Below, one piece after another: positions 1 to 8,929 of a stretch of DNA of 64,000 bases. The stretch covers positions 62,001 through 126,000 of the forward strand of contig JACKHN010000002.1 in NCBI GenBank assembly GCA_020638975.1. The letters run 5' to 3'. The position numbers and the translations under genes are program-made. The notes beneath the pieces were generated by a model that worked only from the letters and a program-made list of their open reading frames with translations, was not told the origin of the DNA and did not search any database. Numbering within the stretch: the stretch's first letter is position 1; every line of letters begins with the position of its first letter. The DNA comes from Planctomycetaceae bacterium (GTDB lineage Bacteria; Planctomycetota; Planctomycetia; Pirellulales; Pirellulaceae).

Positions 1-103
1 GTTTTGCCATAATCAGTAACTCATTCCCGGAACACACCCAACAGCGTTGCCCGGCCGGCATTCTGACGCTGGCAGCTCAGGCAAGGAGTGGAGACTCTCG
101 TAT

Positions 104-991
104 ATGTTTAAGAATCTATGTCCCTCGACGCTTGGTATTTCAGGTCGGCAAAGCGAGATCATCGAGCTGACTTTGACCTATGGCTTTCGCGGCCTCGATT
201 TGGAGATCGATGACTTTGCTCAACGAGCCAAGACCCAAGGACTCGACACCGCTATTCGATTCATTTCGAGTGCCAAGCTCCGCATTGGCAGTGTTGATCT
301 GCCAGTACGTTGGCGGAGCGACGAAGCGACCTATCAAGCGGATATGGCTGAATTGGACCAAGTTGCTTCGTACGCTGCCAAGGCCAAGGTCTACGCTTGC
401 AAAACTGTGGTATTCCCGGAAAGCGATCATCTGCCCTATCACGAAAACTTTGAGCAGCATCGTAAGCGACTCGCCGAGATCGCGGCCGCGTTAGGTAAGC
501 ATGGTATTCGCCTCGCCGTTGGTTTTCACGCAGCCCCGGCCCGCCGTGAAGGCAAACAATTCCAATTCATCCAGGAAGCAGACGCGTTGGCGTTGTTATT
601 GAAATCGGTCGTCGGTGACAACGTCGGGCTGTGGCTCGATACTTGGAATTGGTATGTCGGTGGCGGCACGGTTGCTTCGCTGAAAGCGTTCGGTATCGAT
701 AAAGTCGCATATGTGACAATCGCGGATGCACCGAATGGTGTTGATCGTGCTGCATTGACCGAAGAGCAACGAACACTCCCGATCGAAGAGGGCGCTGCGA
801 AGGTCGACGAGATTGCCACGCTCCTGAAGGATCAAGGCTACAAAGGGCCGATTACGCTGGCACCCCACGCCGAGTGTTTCAACGGAATGAAGAACGACGA
901 CATCCTGAAGCAATGCAAGGCCGTCTTAGACGAGTTGGTCACTGTCCCTGAGGGCGACAAGAAACTCGTCGCTGCTGGAGCGGGAAAGTAG
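104..991 (+). CDS. Sugar phosphate isomerase/epimerase family protein (TIM barrel)
   Basis: A 295-residue protein that reads as a xylose-isomerase-like TIM barrel (AP endonuclease 2 superfamily), a family of divalent-metal-dependent sugar isomerases and epimerases. Visible family traits are the N-terminal strand followed by a G-(L)-D-L-E-I segment (about residues 30-36), a central V-G-F-H strand, the G-L-W-L-D-T-W-N-W segment with a likely metal-binding Asp, and a late strand ending L-A-P-H-A-E. The ATG at 104 was chosen over an upstream start at 47 because the barrel begins immediately after it and a purine-rich GGAG lies upstream. The substrate cannot be deduced. It stands alone, facing the minus-strand acpS-trpS pair. 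Family is clear; the reaction is unknown. Confidence 0.8.
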   Translation: MFKNLCPSTLGISGRQSEIIELTLTYGFRGLDLEIDDFAQRAKTQGLDTAIRFISSAKLRIGSVDLPVRWRSDEATYQADMAELDQVASYAAKAKVYACKTVVFPESDHLPYHENFEQHRKRLAEIAAALGKHGIRLAVGFHAAPARREGKQFQFIQEADALALLLKSVVGDNVGLWLDTWNWYVGGGTVASLKAFGIDKVAYVTIADAPNGVDRAALTEEQRTLPIEEGAAKVDEIATLLKDQGYKGPITLAPHAECFNGMKNDDILKQCKAVLDELVTVPEGDKKLVAAGAGK

Positions 992-1012
992 TCGGCGGAT
1001 ACCCCGAACATT

Positions 1013-1417
1013 TTAGAACGGGATGTCCTCGTCGTCGCTGCTAACCGCTAGGGCATAGGCCGTCGCGTGGCTGCGGCAGTGCGAGATGCTGATCAGCATC
1101 TCGCGGACGCCGCGTCGTTCGCAGAGTTCGCGGGCGGCTCCTCCCAGGAGAATCGAGGGGCGTCCTCCTTCGTCGTTGCGGACTTCGATGTCTCGCCAAC
1201 TAATTCCTTTTGCCCAGCCCGTGCCCATCGCTTTGAGCACCGCCTCTTTGGCAGCCCAGCGACCGGCGTAGTGCTGCGTGGCAGCCTTACGAGAGCTGCA
1301 ATACTGAATCTCGCGTTCGGTATAGACGCGAGTCAGAAATAATTCGCCGTGCCGCTCGATCATCTGAGCGATGCGAAGGCATTCGACGATGTCCGTTCCG
1401 ATACCGGCGATGTTCAT
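1013..1417 (-). CDS. acpS: Holo-[acyl-carrier-protein] synthase
   Basis: A 134-residue AcpS-type phosphopantetheinyl transferase, which moves 4'-phosphopantetheine from CoA onto acyl carrier protein and so activates fatty-acid synthesis. The N-terminal G-I-G-T-D-I-V-E motif (Mg2+-binding Asp at about residue 9) and the R-W-A-A-K-E-A-V-L-K-A motif (residues 53-63) are the two family signatures, and the length is normal. The ATG at 1417 shares its A with the stop codon of trpS (TGATG), so the two genes are translationally coupled. A longer reading frame exists upstream but it runs inside trpS, and the conserved N terminus begins here. Cytoplasmic. Confidence 0.93.
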   Translation of the reverse strand: MNIAGIGTDIVECLRIAQMIERHGELFLTRVYTEREIQYCSSRKAATQHYAGRWAAKEAVLKAMGTGWAKGISWRDIEVRNDEGGRPSILLGGAARELCERRGVREMLISISHCRSHATAYALAVSSDDEDIPF

Positions 1418-2382
1418 CAGCCACTCACCCCACAAGCCTTCTTCGCGCGATTCAAGACGTCGCTGGCCTTCTTCCTTGCCTGGCTGGCGCCGTCCGCCAA
1501 GATTTCCGCCACACGTTCGGGGTGTGCTGCGAGTTCTTCGCGTTTTGCGCGTGGCTCGGCAAAATAGTGCTCGGAAGCATCGGCAATCGCTTTCTTGACT
1601 TCCCCGTATCCGAACCCGCCTCGGCGATACATCGCCGCCATTTCCTCCAAGGCCGTCGGGTCGGCGAAGCAAGCGAACAGCTGATACAAGTGGTCGCCCT
1701 CGGGCTCCTTCGCGTCTTCCATCGGGCGAGAATCGGTGGTGATTCGCATGATCTTCTTTCGCTGAGGCTTCAGCGGTTCAAAGATCTCGATCGTGTTGTC
1801 ATAGCTCTTCGACATCTTCTCGCCGTCGGTGCCAGGAACCTTAGCGGTCGCCTCCAGGACGCTGGGCTTCGGCAACACAAACGTCTCGCCAAAGTGGTGA
1901 TTGAAGCTCTGTGCGATATCGCGGCAAACTTCGACGTGCTGCACTTGATCCTGTCCCACCGGGACGACATCTGCGTCGTAGATCAATATGTCAGCGGCTT
2001 GCAGTACCGGATACGTAAACAAGCCGGCGTTCGCGGTTAAGCCTTTAGCGACCTTGTCTTTGAAAGATACGCACCGTTCCAACAGGCCCATTGGCGTGCC
2101 GCTCATCAGCAACCAACAGAGTTCGGAAACTTCTGGGACATCGGACTGGACAAACAGCGTCGCGCGATTCGGATCAAGCCCCAGCGCCAACAGATCGAGC
2201 ACGGCGTCCAGTGTGTTTTTACGCAGCTGATCGGCGTCCCGAACTGTCGTCAAAGCATGAAGGTTCGCGATGAAGTAGTACGCCTCGTTGTCATTCTGAA
2301 GGTCGATGTATTGGCGTATCGCGCCAAAGTAATTGCCCCAGTGGAAGCGACCCGTCGGTTGAATGCCTGAAAGAACTCGCAT
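1417..2382 (-). CDS. trpS: Tryptophan--tRNA ligase
   Basis: A 321-residue class I aminoacyl-tRNA synthetase that charges tRNA-Trp. The HIGH-type signature appears near the N terminus as P-T-G-R-F-H-W-G-N (residues 9-17), and the KMSKS loop is present as G-E-K-M-S-K-S-Y-D-N around residue 195. Length fits the bacterial TrpRS family. The ATG at 2382 is immediately followed by the conserved R-V-L-S-G-I-Q-P-T-G start. It is the first gene of a two-gene unit with acpS, overlapping by one base. Housekeeping, cytoplasmic; nothing unusual seen. Confidence 0.96.
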   Translation of the reverse strand: MRVLSGIQPTGRFHWGNYFGAIRQYIDLQNDNEAYYFIANLHALTTVRDADQLRKNTLDAVLDLLALGLDPNRATLFVQSDVPEVSELCWLLMSGTPMGLLERCVSFKDKVAKGLTANAGLFTYPVLQAADILIYDADVVPVGQDQVQHVEVCRDIAQSFNHHFGETFVLPKPSVLEATAKVPGTDGEKMSKSYDNTIEIFEPLKPQRKKIMRITTDSRPMEDAKEPEGDHLYQLFACFADPTALEEMAAMYRRGGFGYGEVKKAIADASEHYFAEPRAKREELAAHPERVAEILADGASQARKKASDVLNRAKKACGVSG

Positions 2383-2445
2383 GATGAGATATTCGGTGGC
2401 CTATGAGTGGGTGGGAAAGGAAATCAGACGCTCGATATCACAGTC

Positions 2446-3414
2446 TCAAGCCGTCGGAGCAACCGGCTTAGGGGCCACTGGCTGAGGTAGCTGTAACGAG
2501 CGGACAACGTCTTGGATGCTGGTCGCGCCGAGTTGATTGAGGGCGGCGGGAAGTTGGTCCAGTATCGTCATGGACACGGTCGGATTGTAGTAGTTCGCGG
2601 TACCGATCTGTACAGCGGTCGCCCCGGCGACGAGGAACTCCATTACGTCGTCGATACTCGAGATGCCGCCGATGCCAATAATTGGGATAGCAACGGCGCG
2701 AGCGACTTGATGGACACAACGAAGTGCAACCGGCTTGATCGCCGGACCACTGAGGCCACCGACAACGTTCCCGAGCATGGGGCGTTGTCGTTTCCAATCG
2801 ATCGCCATACCGAGCAATGTGTTGATCAAGCTAACAGCATCGGCGCCGCCTGCAGCCGCCGCGGCGGCAATGTCGACAATTCGCGTCACGTTCGGCGTCA
2901 ACTTGGCGATAACTGGCAACTCGCAGTTCTCACGTACGCTGGCCACGAGTTGTTCGCACTGGTCGGGGTCGGTGCCATAATCGACGCCCCCGGTCACATT
3001 GGGGCACGAGATATTTAACTCGAGAGCTGCGATTCCAGCTTCCCGGCTCAAGCGGCTCGCCAGTTCTACGAATTCCTCTCGGCTGCGTCCGGCAATGGAA
3101 ACGATCACAGCCGTGTCCAAGCTCGCCAAATAGGGCAGATGATGCTCGATAAAGGCATCGATCCCGTCGTTGTCCAGCCCGATGGAGTTCAAGAGCCCGG
3201 CAGACGTCTCGACCGTTCGCCAGGGATGATTCCCAGGGCGAGGAGACTTCGTGATCGTTTTCGGAAGAATGCCACCAAGCCGACTGAGATCGACGATCTG
3301 TTCCATCTCGCGGGCGTAGCCAAATGTGCCCGAGGCAACCAGGATCGGATTGGCGAGTGAGAGCCGCCCAAGTCGAACGGAGAGATCAAGCTTCGGGGCG
3401 TGGTTGTCCGTCAT
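2446..3414 (-). CDS. pyrD: Dihydroorotate dehydrogenase, class 1 catalytic subunit
   Basis: A 322-residue FMN-containing DHODH that oxidises dihydroorotate to orotate in pyrimidine synthesis. The active-site segment N-I-S-C-P-N-V contains the catalytic Cys of class 1 enzymes, followed by the G-G-V-D-Y-G-T-D-P pattern typical of class 1B. The C-terminal G-I-G-G-I-S and V-G-A-T-A-V-Q-I-G-T-A motifs bind the FMN phosphate. The ATG at 3414 was preferred over one at 3468 because the conserved region begins with L-D-L-S-V-R-L-G just after it. Class 1B enzymes usually pair with PyrK; no pyrK is adjacent. A second, more divergent DHODH-like gene lies at 15084-16148. Confidence 0.92.
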   Translation of the reverse strand: MTDNHAPKLDLSVRLGRLSLANPILVASGTFGYAREMEQIVDLSRLGGILPKTITKSPRPGNHPWRTVETSAGLLNSIGLDNDGIDAFIEHHLPYLASLDTAVIVSIAGRSREEFVELASRLSREAGIAALELNISCPNVTGGVDYGTDPDQCEQLVASVRENCELPVIAKLTPNVTRIVDIAAAAAAGGADAVSLINTLLGMAIDWKRQRPMLGNVVGGLSGPAIKPVALRCVHQVARAVAIPIIGIGGISSIDDVMEFLVAGATAVQIGTANYYNPTVSMTILDQLPAALNQLGATSIQDVVRSLQLPQPVAPKPVAPTA

Positions 3415-3571
3415 AGTTCTCTGCTGAAACCGGATAAACGAATGATTTATGTAATCTATCCGTGGCAAACGCGATGAACAATGACGGCGGAAGCAGGAGT
3501 GAGAAGGTTGGGTTGGCGCGCACCGAGAGCGCCCGAGTCAAAATGCTCTTGTTTAAAGACGATCGGTTAAG

Positions 3572-3790
3572 CTAGATCACACCGCCGTGAATACGCTGCG
3601 GCGTCATGTGATCGGGCATATCCAAGAACCAAACACGCTCCCAGACGTCGTAGAACGCGCGAAGATCTTCGGATGTGAAGATCAACTGCTGGGCGCGACG
3701 AGTTGGTTCGCCGGAGTAGATGGGTATAAAACACCCCACACTTGAGCTGAGGACAACACCCAGCAACAGCGTGTAAAAGATCCGACGCAT
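3572..3790 (-). CDS. Small predicted lipoprotein
   Basis: A 72-residue protein not recognised as a named family. It has a short basic N terminus, a hydrophobic stretch and a lipobox-like S-S-V-G-C (Cys at residue 20), so it is probably a lipidated envelope protein. The mature part is about 50 residues, with E-D-L-R-A-F-Y-D-V-W-E-R-V-W-F and a P-D-H-M-T-P segment. The start at 3790 is decided by a strong GGAGGAG ribosome-binding site ending about 6 nt upstream. It lies on the same strand upstream of pyrD, with about 157 nt between them, so a shared function is not implied. I believe it is a real gene because of the signal and RBS. Confidence 0.65.
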   Translation of the reverse strand: MRRIFYTLLLGVVLSSSVGCFIPIYSGEPTRRAQQLIFTSEDLRAFYDVWERVWFLDMPDHMTPQRIHGGVI

Positions 3791-3956
3791 CGAGAACTCC
3801 TCCATGATGAGACACCAACAGCCATCGTGGCTGTTTGCGGCGACTGGCGTCGCCAAGGCAACAAACCGTTGCCGCTGTTCGAGATAAGACTAAAGTTCAG
3901 AAAAGAAACGGTGAAGGGACACCAGCATTCAGCCCGCTGGCAGGGCATCGATCGAT

Positions 3957-4379
3957 CTAACTTCCAGGTCTCGTAAACCCCGTGTTACCATAAGGCTGTG
4001 ACGAGGGCTGCGATTGTATTGGGGTTGAGCCTTGCTCGGAAGGCGGATTTGACAAGGCGGCAGCTTGGCGAGCTGCGGCGGCAGCGACCGCTTCACGCTC
4101 TTCTAGCTGTCGAACTTTCTCCTCCATCTCCTTACCTGGCTTGAAGGTTACAACATATTTTTCGGGCACGTCGACCCGCTGACCGGTGCGTGGATTTCTC
4201 GCTTTACGGGCGGCCCGCTTCTTGACCTCGAAGACGCCAAAATTCCGAAGCTCAATGCGTCCCTCGTCAACAAGTGTCTCGACGATCGCATCAAACGTCT
4301 TTTGGACGATTTCCTTAGTCTTGAGTTGGGTCATGCCAATTTCTTCGGAAATCGTTTTGACGATCTCTTTTTTGGTCAC
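3957..4379 (-). CDS. HU/IHF-family DNA-binding protein with Ala/Gln/Ser/Pro-rich tail
   Basis: A 140-residue nucleoid-associated protein. Residues 1-90 form the complete HU/IHF fold: T-K-K-E-I-V at the start, the G-R-I-E-L-R-N-F-G-V-F-E-V beta segment, the R-N-P-R-T-G DNA-minor-groove arm motif, and F-K-P-G-K-E at the end. About 50 further residues are unusual: an Ala-rich helix followed by a Ser/Pro/Gln/Gly-rich low-complexity tail. The GTG at 4379 was chosen because it gives the normal N terminus and has a GGGAG ribosome-binding site upstream. It binds and bends DNA as a dimer. The sequence is closer to IHF-alpha-like proteins than to classical HU, but the dimer partner is unknown. Confidence 0.9.
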   Translation of the reverse strand: MTKKEIVKTISEEIGMTQLKTKEIVQKTFDAIVETLVDEGRIELRNFGVFEVKKRAARKARNPRTGQRVDVPEKYVVTFKPGKEMEEKVRQLEEREAVAAAAARQAAALSNPPSEQGSTPIQSQPSSQPYGNTGFTRPGS

Positions 4380-4794
4380 GACTGGACTCTCCCAGAACAA
4401 CCCCAAGTTCCACTGAAAACCCGCCACAATCGACGGTTACGACGAGTTCCAAGTGTAAATAGCGTAAGAAGTAGAGTCAAGATCAAGGTTCGCTCGCCTT
4501 CGCTTCTCACCGGTCTGTAATCGTCAAAAACGCCAAGTCTCTTGTTTCGTACGGGCAATCCACTCCGAGTCATAAGCCACTATTATCAAACAACTTGTAG
4601 CATTCGACACGTCGCGGATTACCAGCATTTCTCTAAGTCATTGCAGCACAAGCATTAACGTCAGAAATAGTGAAATCTGCGTCCAACTGCGCCGATCTAC
4701 ATCACCCATCATCGGTTACCCAGGCCGCAAACTTCAACTAATCGCTATAAGCGGAGCGGCTGGTTGTGGTTATGCTTTGATGAGAAGAGGTTGC
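4380..4794. other. Intergenic region upstream of the HU/IHF-like gene
   Basis: About 415 nt without a convincing gene. It holds the HU/IHF-like gene's predicted promoter and leader (4380-4480). The remainder, up to the stop of the CBS-domain protein at 4795, shows no clear hairpin, repeat or reading frame with a plausible start. Confidence 0.5.
4452..4480 (-). promoter_or_regulatory. Predicted sigma70-type promoter for the HU/IHF-like gene
   Basis: Reading the minus strand, TTGACT (4480-4475) is separated by exactly 17 nt from TACACT (4457-4452). The match is 5/6 to the -35 and 4/6 to the -10 consensus. Transcription would begin near 4445, about 65 nt upstream of the GTG start of the HU/IHF-like gene. 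No experimental support. Confidence 0.45.
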
Positions 4795-6087
4795 TCAGTC
4801 GCCAGCGTTCGTCGAAGAGGTGACCTCGATTCTGAGACGCTCAATCTGGCGGCGCGACGCTTCGAGGACCGTAACACGAGCTCGTTCGAGATCAAACGTC
4901 TCCCCGACCTTTGGGATTCGACCGGCTCGCGCGATTACCAGACCTGCCAGCGTGTCGTAGTCGTCCGGTTCATCGAGGTCCAGGCTGAACCGGTCGTTGA
5001 TTACGTTAAGGTGTATGCTGCCAAGCACTTCGGCGGTGTTCTTGTCAAGAAGCTGGAACTCTTCAACTTCATCGTAGTCCGATTCGTCGACGATCTCGCC
5101 GACGATCTCTTCCAAAACGTCTTCGATGGTTACGACACCCGCAATAGAAGTGTATTCATCGACCACCAGCGCCAAATGGTTCCGTGTCCGCAGGAACTCT
5201 TGGAGTAGCTCATCCAATGGCTTGGTCGTCGGAACGCTCCAGGGCTCGCGCAGCAGTTCTCGCAACGATTTACGCGGCTGGCTCTGGGAAACAGGTAGCT
5301 CTTTCAACAAGTCTTTGACATAGAGGATTCCGATGACGTTATCGAGCGACCCTTCATAGACCGGAATTCGCGTCCTGCCCGCCTTTACGATGAACTCTTG
5401 AATTTCGTCCCAACCGAGATTGATATCGATAGCGTCGAGATTGCTGCGCGACGTCATGATGGCCAACACGTCCGTGTCACCAAGTTCCATCACGCCTTGG
5501 ATCATCTCGCGTTCTTCTTTTTCAAGCACTCCGTCATGCAGCCCCTCGGTCACGACCGACAGGATTTCGTCTTCGAAGGCCTCGTCATCGTCTTCCTCGT
5601 CGTGCCGATCTGCCAATCGTCGGAACAGGGCACCAACGACCTTGACCCCCAGCGTCAGCGGCCAGAGCAGCCACGTGATGAGTTGTAGCAAGGGCCAGCT
5701 GTGGTAGACGAACGGCGCGGTCCAAAGTGAGATGACTGCCTCAGGAATCCAGGTCGTGACCGACAGCAGCGCCAGCGAACTTACGGCGGCTACTGCGACG
5801 AATTGGTAGGCATTGATAGCTGCGAGTTCGCCGAGCACGTTGCTGGCAGCAATCGAAAGGCTCAACATCAAGATTGCAGTACCGACGATCTGAAGACTTT
5901 CGAGGCCTAGTTCAGCCTGCTCATAGCCGTCGAGAATGGAGCCGAAACGATCCGTCCTTCCGCGGCGCCGCGAGTAGATTTCGAGCTCGCGCCGCGAGAA
6001 ATCTTGCAATGATTTCGACGCCGTTGCCGCGAAGCCGGTGATCAGCACGCCGACAATTGACAACACGCACAGACTCGCCCAAGTCAC
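4795..6087 (-). CDS. CNNM/CorC-type membrane protein with CBS domains
   Basis: A 430-residue integral membrane protein of the hemolysin-C/CorC (DUF21-CBS-CorC_HlyC) family, implicated in Mg2+/Co2+ homeostasis. Several hydrophobic segments occupy about residues 1-155. An acidic linker with H-D-E-E-D-D-D-E is followed by E-I-L-S-V-V-T-E-G and a CBS pair (about 195-315, including R-I-P-V-Y-E-G and V-V-D-E-Y). A C-terminal CorC_HlyC domain spans about 330-415. The GTG start overlaps the ybeY stop by 4 nt (GTGA), with a GGAG site upstream, so it is coupled to ybeY. This phoH-HD-ybeY-CBS order is common in bacteria. The ion specificity is not evident. Confidence 0.88.
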   Translation of the reverse strand: MTWASLCVLSIVGVLITGFAATASKSLQDFSRRELEIYSRRRGRTDRFGSILDGYEQAELGLESLQIVGTAILMLSLSIAASNVLGELAAINAYQFVAVAAVSSLALLSVTTWIPEAVISLWTAPFVYHSWPLLQLITWLLWPLTLGVKVVGALFRRLADRHDEEDDDEAFEDEILSVVTEGLHDGVLEKEEREMIQGVMELGDTDVLAIMTSRSNLDAIDINLGWDEIQEFIVKAGRTRIPVYEGSLDNVIGILYVKDLLKELPVSQSQPRKSLRELLREPWSVPTTKPLDELLQEFLRTRNHLALVVDEYTSIAGVVTIEDVLEEIVGEIVDESDYDEVEEFQLLDKNTAEVLGSIHLNVINDRFSLDLDEPDDYDTLAGLVIARAGRIPKVGETFDLERARVTVLEASRRQIERLRIEVTSSTNAGD

Positions 6088-6554
6088 GATGATGCTCCTC
6101 GGAGATCAATTCTGCCTGTTTCCGTCTGTGGCGGACGTCCAAGTTTCGTCAAATACTCGTGTTCCTTGGCTCGCATCGTCTTGCGATCCGCGTCCGACGC
6201 ATCGTCGTATCCTACCAAGTGCAGCGTGCCGTGAATCAAATACAGCAGCAGTTCGTCGATGGCGTGCCAGCCGTAGTGACTCGATTCGCGCTCCGCAGTA
6301 TCGGCACTGACGATAATCTCGCCTTCGAGCGGTTCGTCTCCGGAACTGAGAAGAAAGCTCAACACGTCCGTGGCATAGTCGTGCTCCAAGTATTTGCGAT
6401 TAAGTATGTGAATGGCAGGGTCGTCGACGATTGCGATGCTAACGTCTGCTTCCTGGATGGATTCACCTTCGAGGACCGCTCGCACTGCTGCTTGCAGCAA
6501 CTGTGAGTCGAAGACGTGTTTAGATTGCTCGTTTGCGATTTCAACGCGAATCAC
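6084..6554 (-). CDS. ybeY: Endoribonuclease YbeY (rRNA maturation factor)
   Basis: A 156-residue YbeY (UPF0054) protein, a metal-dependent RNase involved in 16S rRNA 3'-end maturation and ribosome quality control. The core L-N-x-x-Y-L-x-x-D-Y-A-T-D-V-L-S-F segment is conserved, as is the signature H-G-T-L-H-L-V-G-Y-D-D. In the usual H-x3-H-x5-H zinc motif the third ligand is His; here that position is Asp. The GTG start overlaps the HD-protein stop by 4 nt. The context (phoH upstream, CorC-like downstream) is the classic ybeY neighbourhood. Identity is secure; the altered metal site is the one oddity. Confidence 0.93.
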   Translation of the reverse strand: MIRVEIANEQSKHVFDSQLLQAAVRAVLEGESIQEADVSIAIVDDPAIHILNRKYLEHDYATDVLSFLLSSGDEPLEGEIIVSADTAERESSHYGWHAIDELLLYLIHGTLHLVGYDDASDADRKTMRAKEHEYLTKLGRPPQTETGRIDLRGASS

Positions 6555-8923
6555 GATCGCACCGACGAAACTGCTTTGCCCGCTTGTTGACTCGGATACT
6601 TCACGCGTCCGTGATACACCGCGGTGAGCGATTTGACAATGCTATCTTCGATGATCGCCAACTCACGCAACGTCAGACTGCATTCATCGAATTGTCCATC
6701 GAGTAATCGCTTCATTGCGATCTCGTGGACAAGGTGCTCGATCCGGGCGGGTGCGGGGTCGGTCAGTGTGCGGCACGCGCTCTCGCTTGCGTCGGCTAGC
6801 ATCATCACGCCGGTCTCTTTGCTTTGTGGCTTGGGGCCCGGATAGCGGAAGCTGGTTTCGTCGACTTCGCTGGCGTCGGGATTCGCTTCACTTTGCTTGG
6901 CTGCTTGGTTGAAGAAATACTCGACCAGGGTTGTGCCGTGGTGCTGTTCGATGAAGTTGATGATCGAACGTGGCAAGCGGTGCTGACGGGCCAAGTCGGC
7001 ACCATCTTTCACATGGGCGATAATCACGAGCGTGCTCATCGCGGGCATCAGCGAGTCGTGGCGATTGCCATCACCGCTTTGATTTTCAATGAAATATCCC
7101 GGCTTCAGCATTTTTCCGATGTCGTGAAAGTAGGCACCCACCCGGCACAGCAGTCCATTCGCTCCGATCGCCTCGGCCGCAGCCTCGGAGATCGAAGCTA
7201 CGTTGATCGAATGGTTATAAGTTCCAGGCGCGCGACGCACCAATTCCTGGAGGAGTGGATGAGCTGCATCGCCAAGTTCTAACAAGCTGATGTCGGTTTG
7301 AACGTCGAACAGCTTTTCGATGAACGGCAGAATTCCCGTCATAAGGATGCCGGCGACTAAGGCGCAGAAGCCAAACCACAGCGATCCCAGAGTGAGCCAC
7401 ACGGCGAAGATGCTCAGCGGTGAGCCTGTGACCGTGTCGAAGGAGCCGCCGCCCGACCAGCCAAATGCCTGACCAACGAGCGTTCCTACGCCGAGCGTAG
7501 TCAACGTCGTTACCAACGCGGTCCCGATTCCGACATAGATCAATTTCGTGCGGCTGCGGATACGTCCCACCAGCAAGATCGAAGACGATACGGCGGCGAC
7601 GAGAATCACAAACTCAGGCAGGCTGTTGCCGTTGGCGAGTGTTACGACAAGTGATACCACGGCCGAAAGCAACAAGGCGAGTTCACGACGATACGCGATC
7701 GCGACGGTCATTCCGAACAGTGTCATCGGAATCACTTCGGCTCGCCAACGATCCTCGGCAGCGATATGACACAGCACCACGGTTGTTATGGCGAGGCCGA
7801 GCATGGTTGCCAGCCGACGCGTATCTGTCAGCAAACGACGTTCGTGAAAGAACAAGTAGGACCCGCAGAGTACGTACATCGCGATGTACATTCCGAAGTG
7901 CGCAAGCGTGTGACGCAAACGGTTCCCGAAGCCGAGCGAACTGATGATCGCATCGTGCTCGGCCCGCAGACGGCTGACATCGCGGGTTGTCAGAGGCAAC
8001 CCCGCCGCAGCCAATCGGTCCTTCACGTGGTAATTGATGGTGGCTTCTTCGATCGAGTCCACTGCCTTGCGGCGTGCTTCGTTGGTCGCTTCCGTATCCA
8101 ATTTCAGCGTCGCTGGTATGCGTTTGGCGTTCACCCAGTTGGTGACGAGCATGGCGAGTGTATTAAGATGAGCTTCGGGCAACCCGGCGGCCTGAAATCC
8201 ATCATGAAGCCGTGACTTTAGGTTTGTGGTGGCGAGAGCGATTCGCACGCTCGCCACTTCCACTCGGTGCGTTACATCCGATCGTCCCTTGGGATGAACC
8301 TCGATCGATGTCTGACTGCCTTCTTCAAACTGATGCTCGAGTTGGACGAGCAACCCGTCCCGCTCATAGTCTGCAAACGCAATTTGAACGGCACGCTCAA
8401 ACTTTTGAAGTTCCGGGTCTTCGACTAACGCGAGCTTGAAGTCCTTAAAGAACTGCTCTTCGTTGTCCATCGACTCCGTCGTTGGCAAGAACTCCTGCCA
8501 GGCTTTGCGGTCATCCTCGCTGAGGCTCTCGAAGGCTTCGCCGTGAGTGACCTGAAAGACTCGATTCTTCAATGCTTCACGCAACTCGACCAAGGGCTGG
8601 ACGTCGTGCGTGTAAATGCAGATCGTTTGAGCCTGCGCCCGTTGTCGGCGTCGTTCATTCTCCGGAACATCCGGTTCGTGAGTACTGAAGTCGATGCTGG
8701 CGACAATATCGCGTGGGGGTATATAGCCACTTGTGAACGCGAACGGACGAGTCCAGCCGCGGGTTGCCGCCCACATGATCGTGGCGGCGAGCAGGCACAA
8801 GCCTATCCGAATCAGCACGTCGCCCTGGCGCAAATAACGCAAGGCACGCGACATCTGGCCCGGCGGCAACTGGATTCCAGCTGCGAGATCGGATCGTTTA
8901 CGGCGTGGGCTACTTGTGGACAT
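6551..8923 (-). CDS. 7TM HD-domain phosphohydrolase (PgpH-type)
   Basis: A 790-residue membrane protein with the PgpH architecture. It has an N-terminal transmembrane helix (about 36-54), a long extracytoplasmic 7TMR-HDED domain (about 65-335), a block of hydrophobic helices (about 345-560) and a C-terminal cytoplasmic HD domain. In the HD domain H-S-I-N-V-A-S and the diagnostic Y-F-H-D-I-G-K-M are visible, then H-V-K-D-G and E-Q-H-H-G-T. PgpH proteins studied in Firmicutes hydrolyse cyclic di-AMP; whether this organism uses that nucleotide is not shown here. It lies 6 nt downstream of phoH and overlaps ybeY by 4 nt, so it is part of one operon. Confidence 0.88.
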   Translation of the reverse strand: MSTSSPRRKRSDLAAGIQLPPGQMSRALRYLRQGDVLIRIGLCLLAATIMWAATRGWTRPFAFTSGYIPPRDIVASIDFSTHEPDVPENERRRQRAQAQTICIYTHDVQPLVELREALKNRVFQVTHGEAFESLSEDDRKAWQEFLPTTESMDNEEQFFKDFKLALVEDPELQKFERAVQIAFADYERDGLLVQLEHQFEEGSQTSIEVHPKGRSDVTHRVEVASVRIALATTNLKSRLHDGFQAAGLPEAHLNTLAMLVTNWVNAKRIPATLKLDTEATNEARRKAVDSIEEATINYHVKDRLAAAGLPLTTRDVSRLRAEHDAIISSLGFGNRLRHTLAHFGMYIAMYVLCGSYLFFHERRLLTDTRRLATMLGLAITTVVLCHIAAEDRWRAEVIPMTLFGMTVAIAYRRELALLLSAVVSLVVTLANGNSLPEFVILVAAVSSSILLVGRIRSRTKLIYVGIGTALVTTLTTLGVGTLVGQAFGWSGGGSFDTVTGSPLSIFAVWLTLGSLWFGFCALVAGILMTGILPFIEKLFDVQTDISLLELGDAAHPLLQELVRRAPGTYNHSINVASISEAAAEAIGANGLLCRVGAYFHDIGKMLKPGYFIENQSGDGNRHDSLMPAMSTLVIIAHVKDGADLARQHRLPRSIINFIEQHHGTTLVEYFFNQAAKQSEANPDASEVDETSFRYPGPKPQSKETGVMMLADASESACRTLTDPAPARIEHLVHEIAMKRLLDGQFDECSLTLRELAIIEDSIVKSLTAVYHGRVKYPSQQAGKAVSSVRS

Positions 8924-8929
8924 GAATTC

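Noticed and set aside
1013..1672. A longer acpS reading frame (219 codons)
   Set aside because: The extra N terminus overlaps trpS in another frame, and AcpS begins at the G-I-G-T-D motif.
4777..5208. Plus-strand frame of 143 codons opposite the CBS protein
   Set aside because: Antisense to conserved CorC domain codons, with no separate signals.
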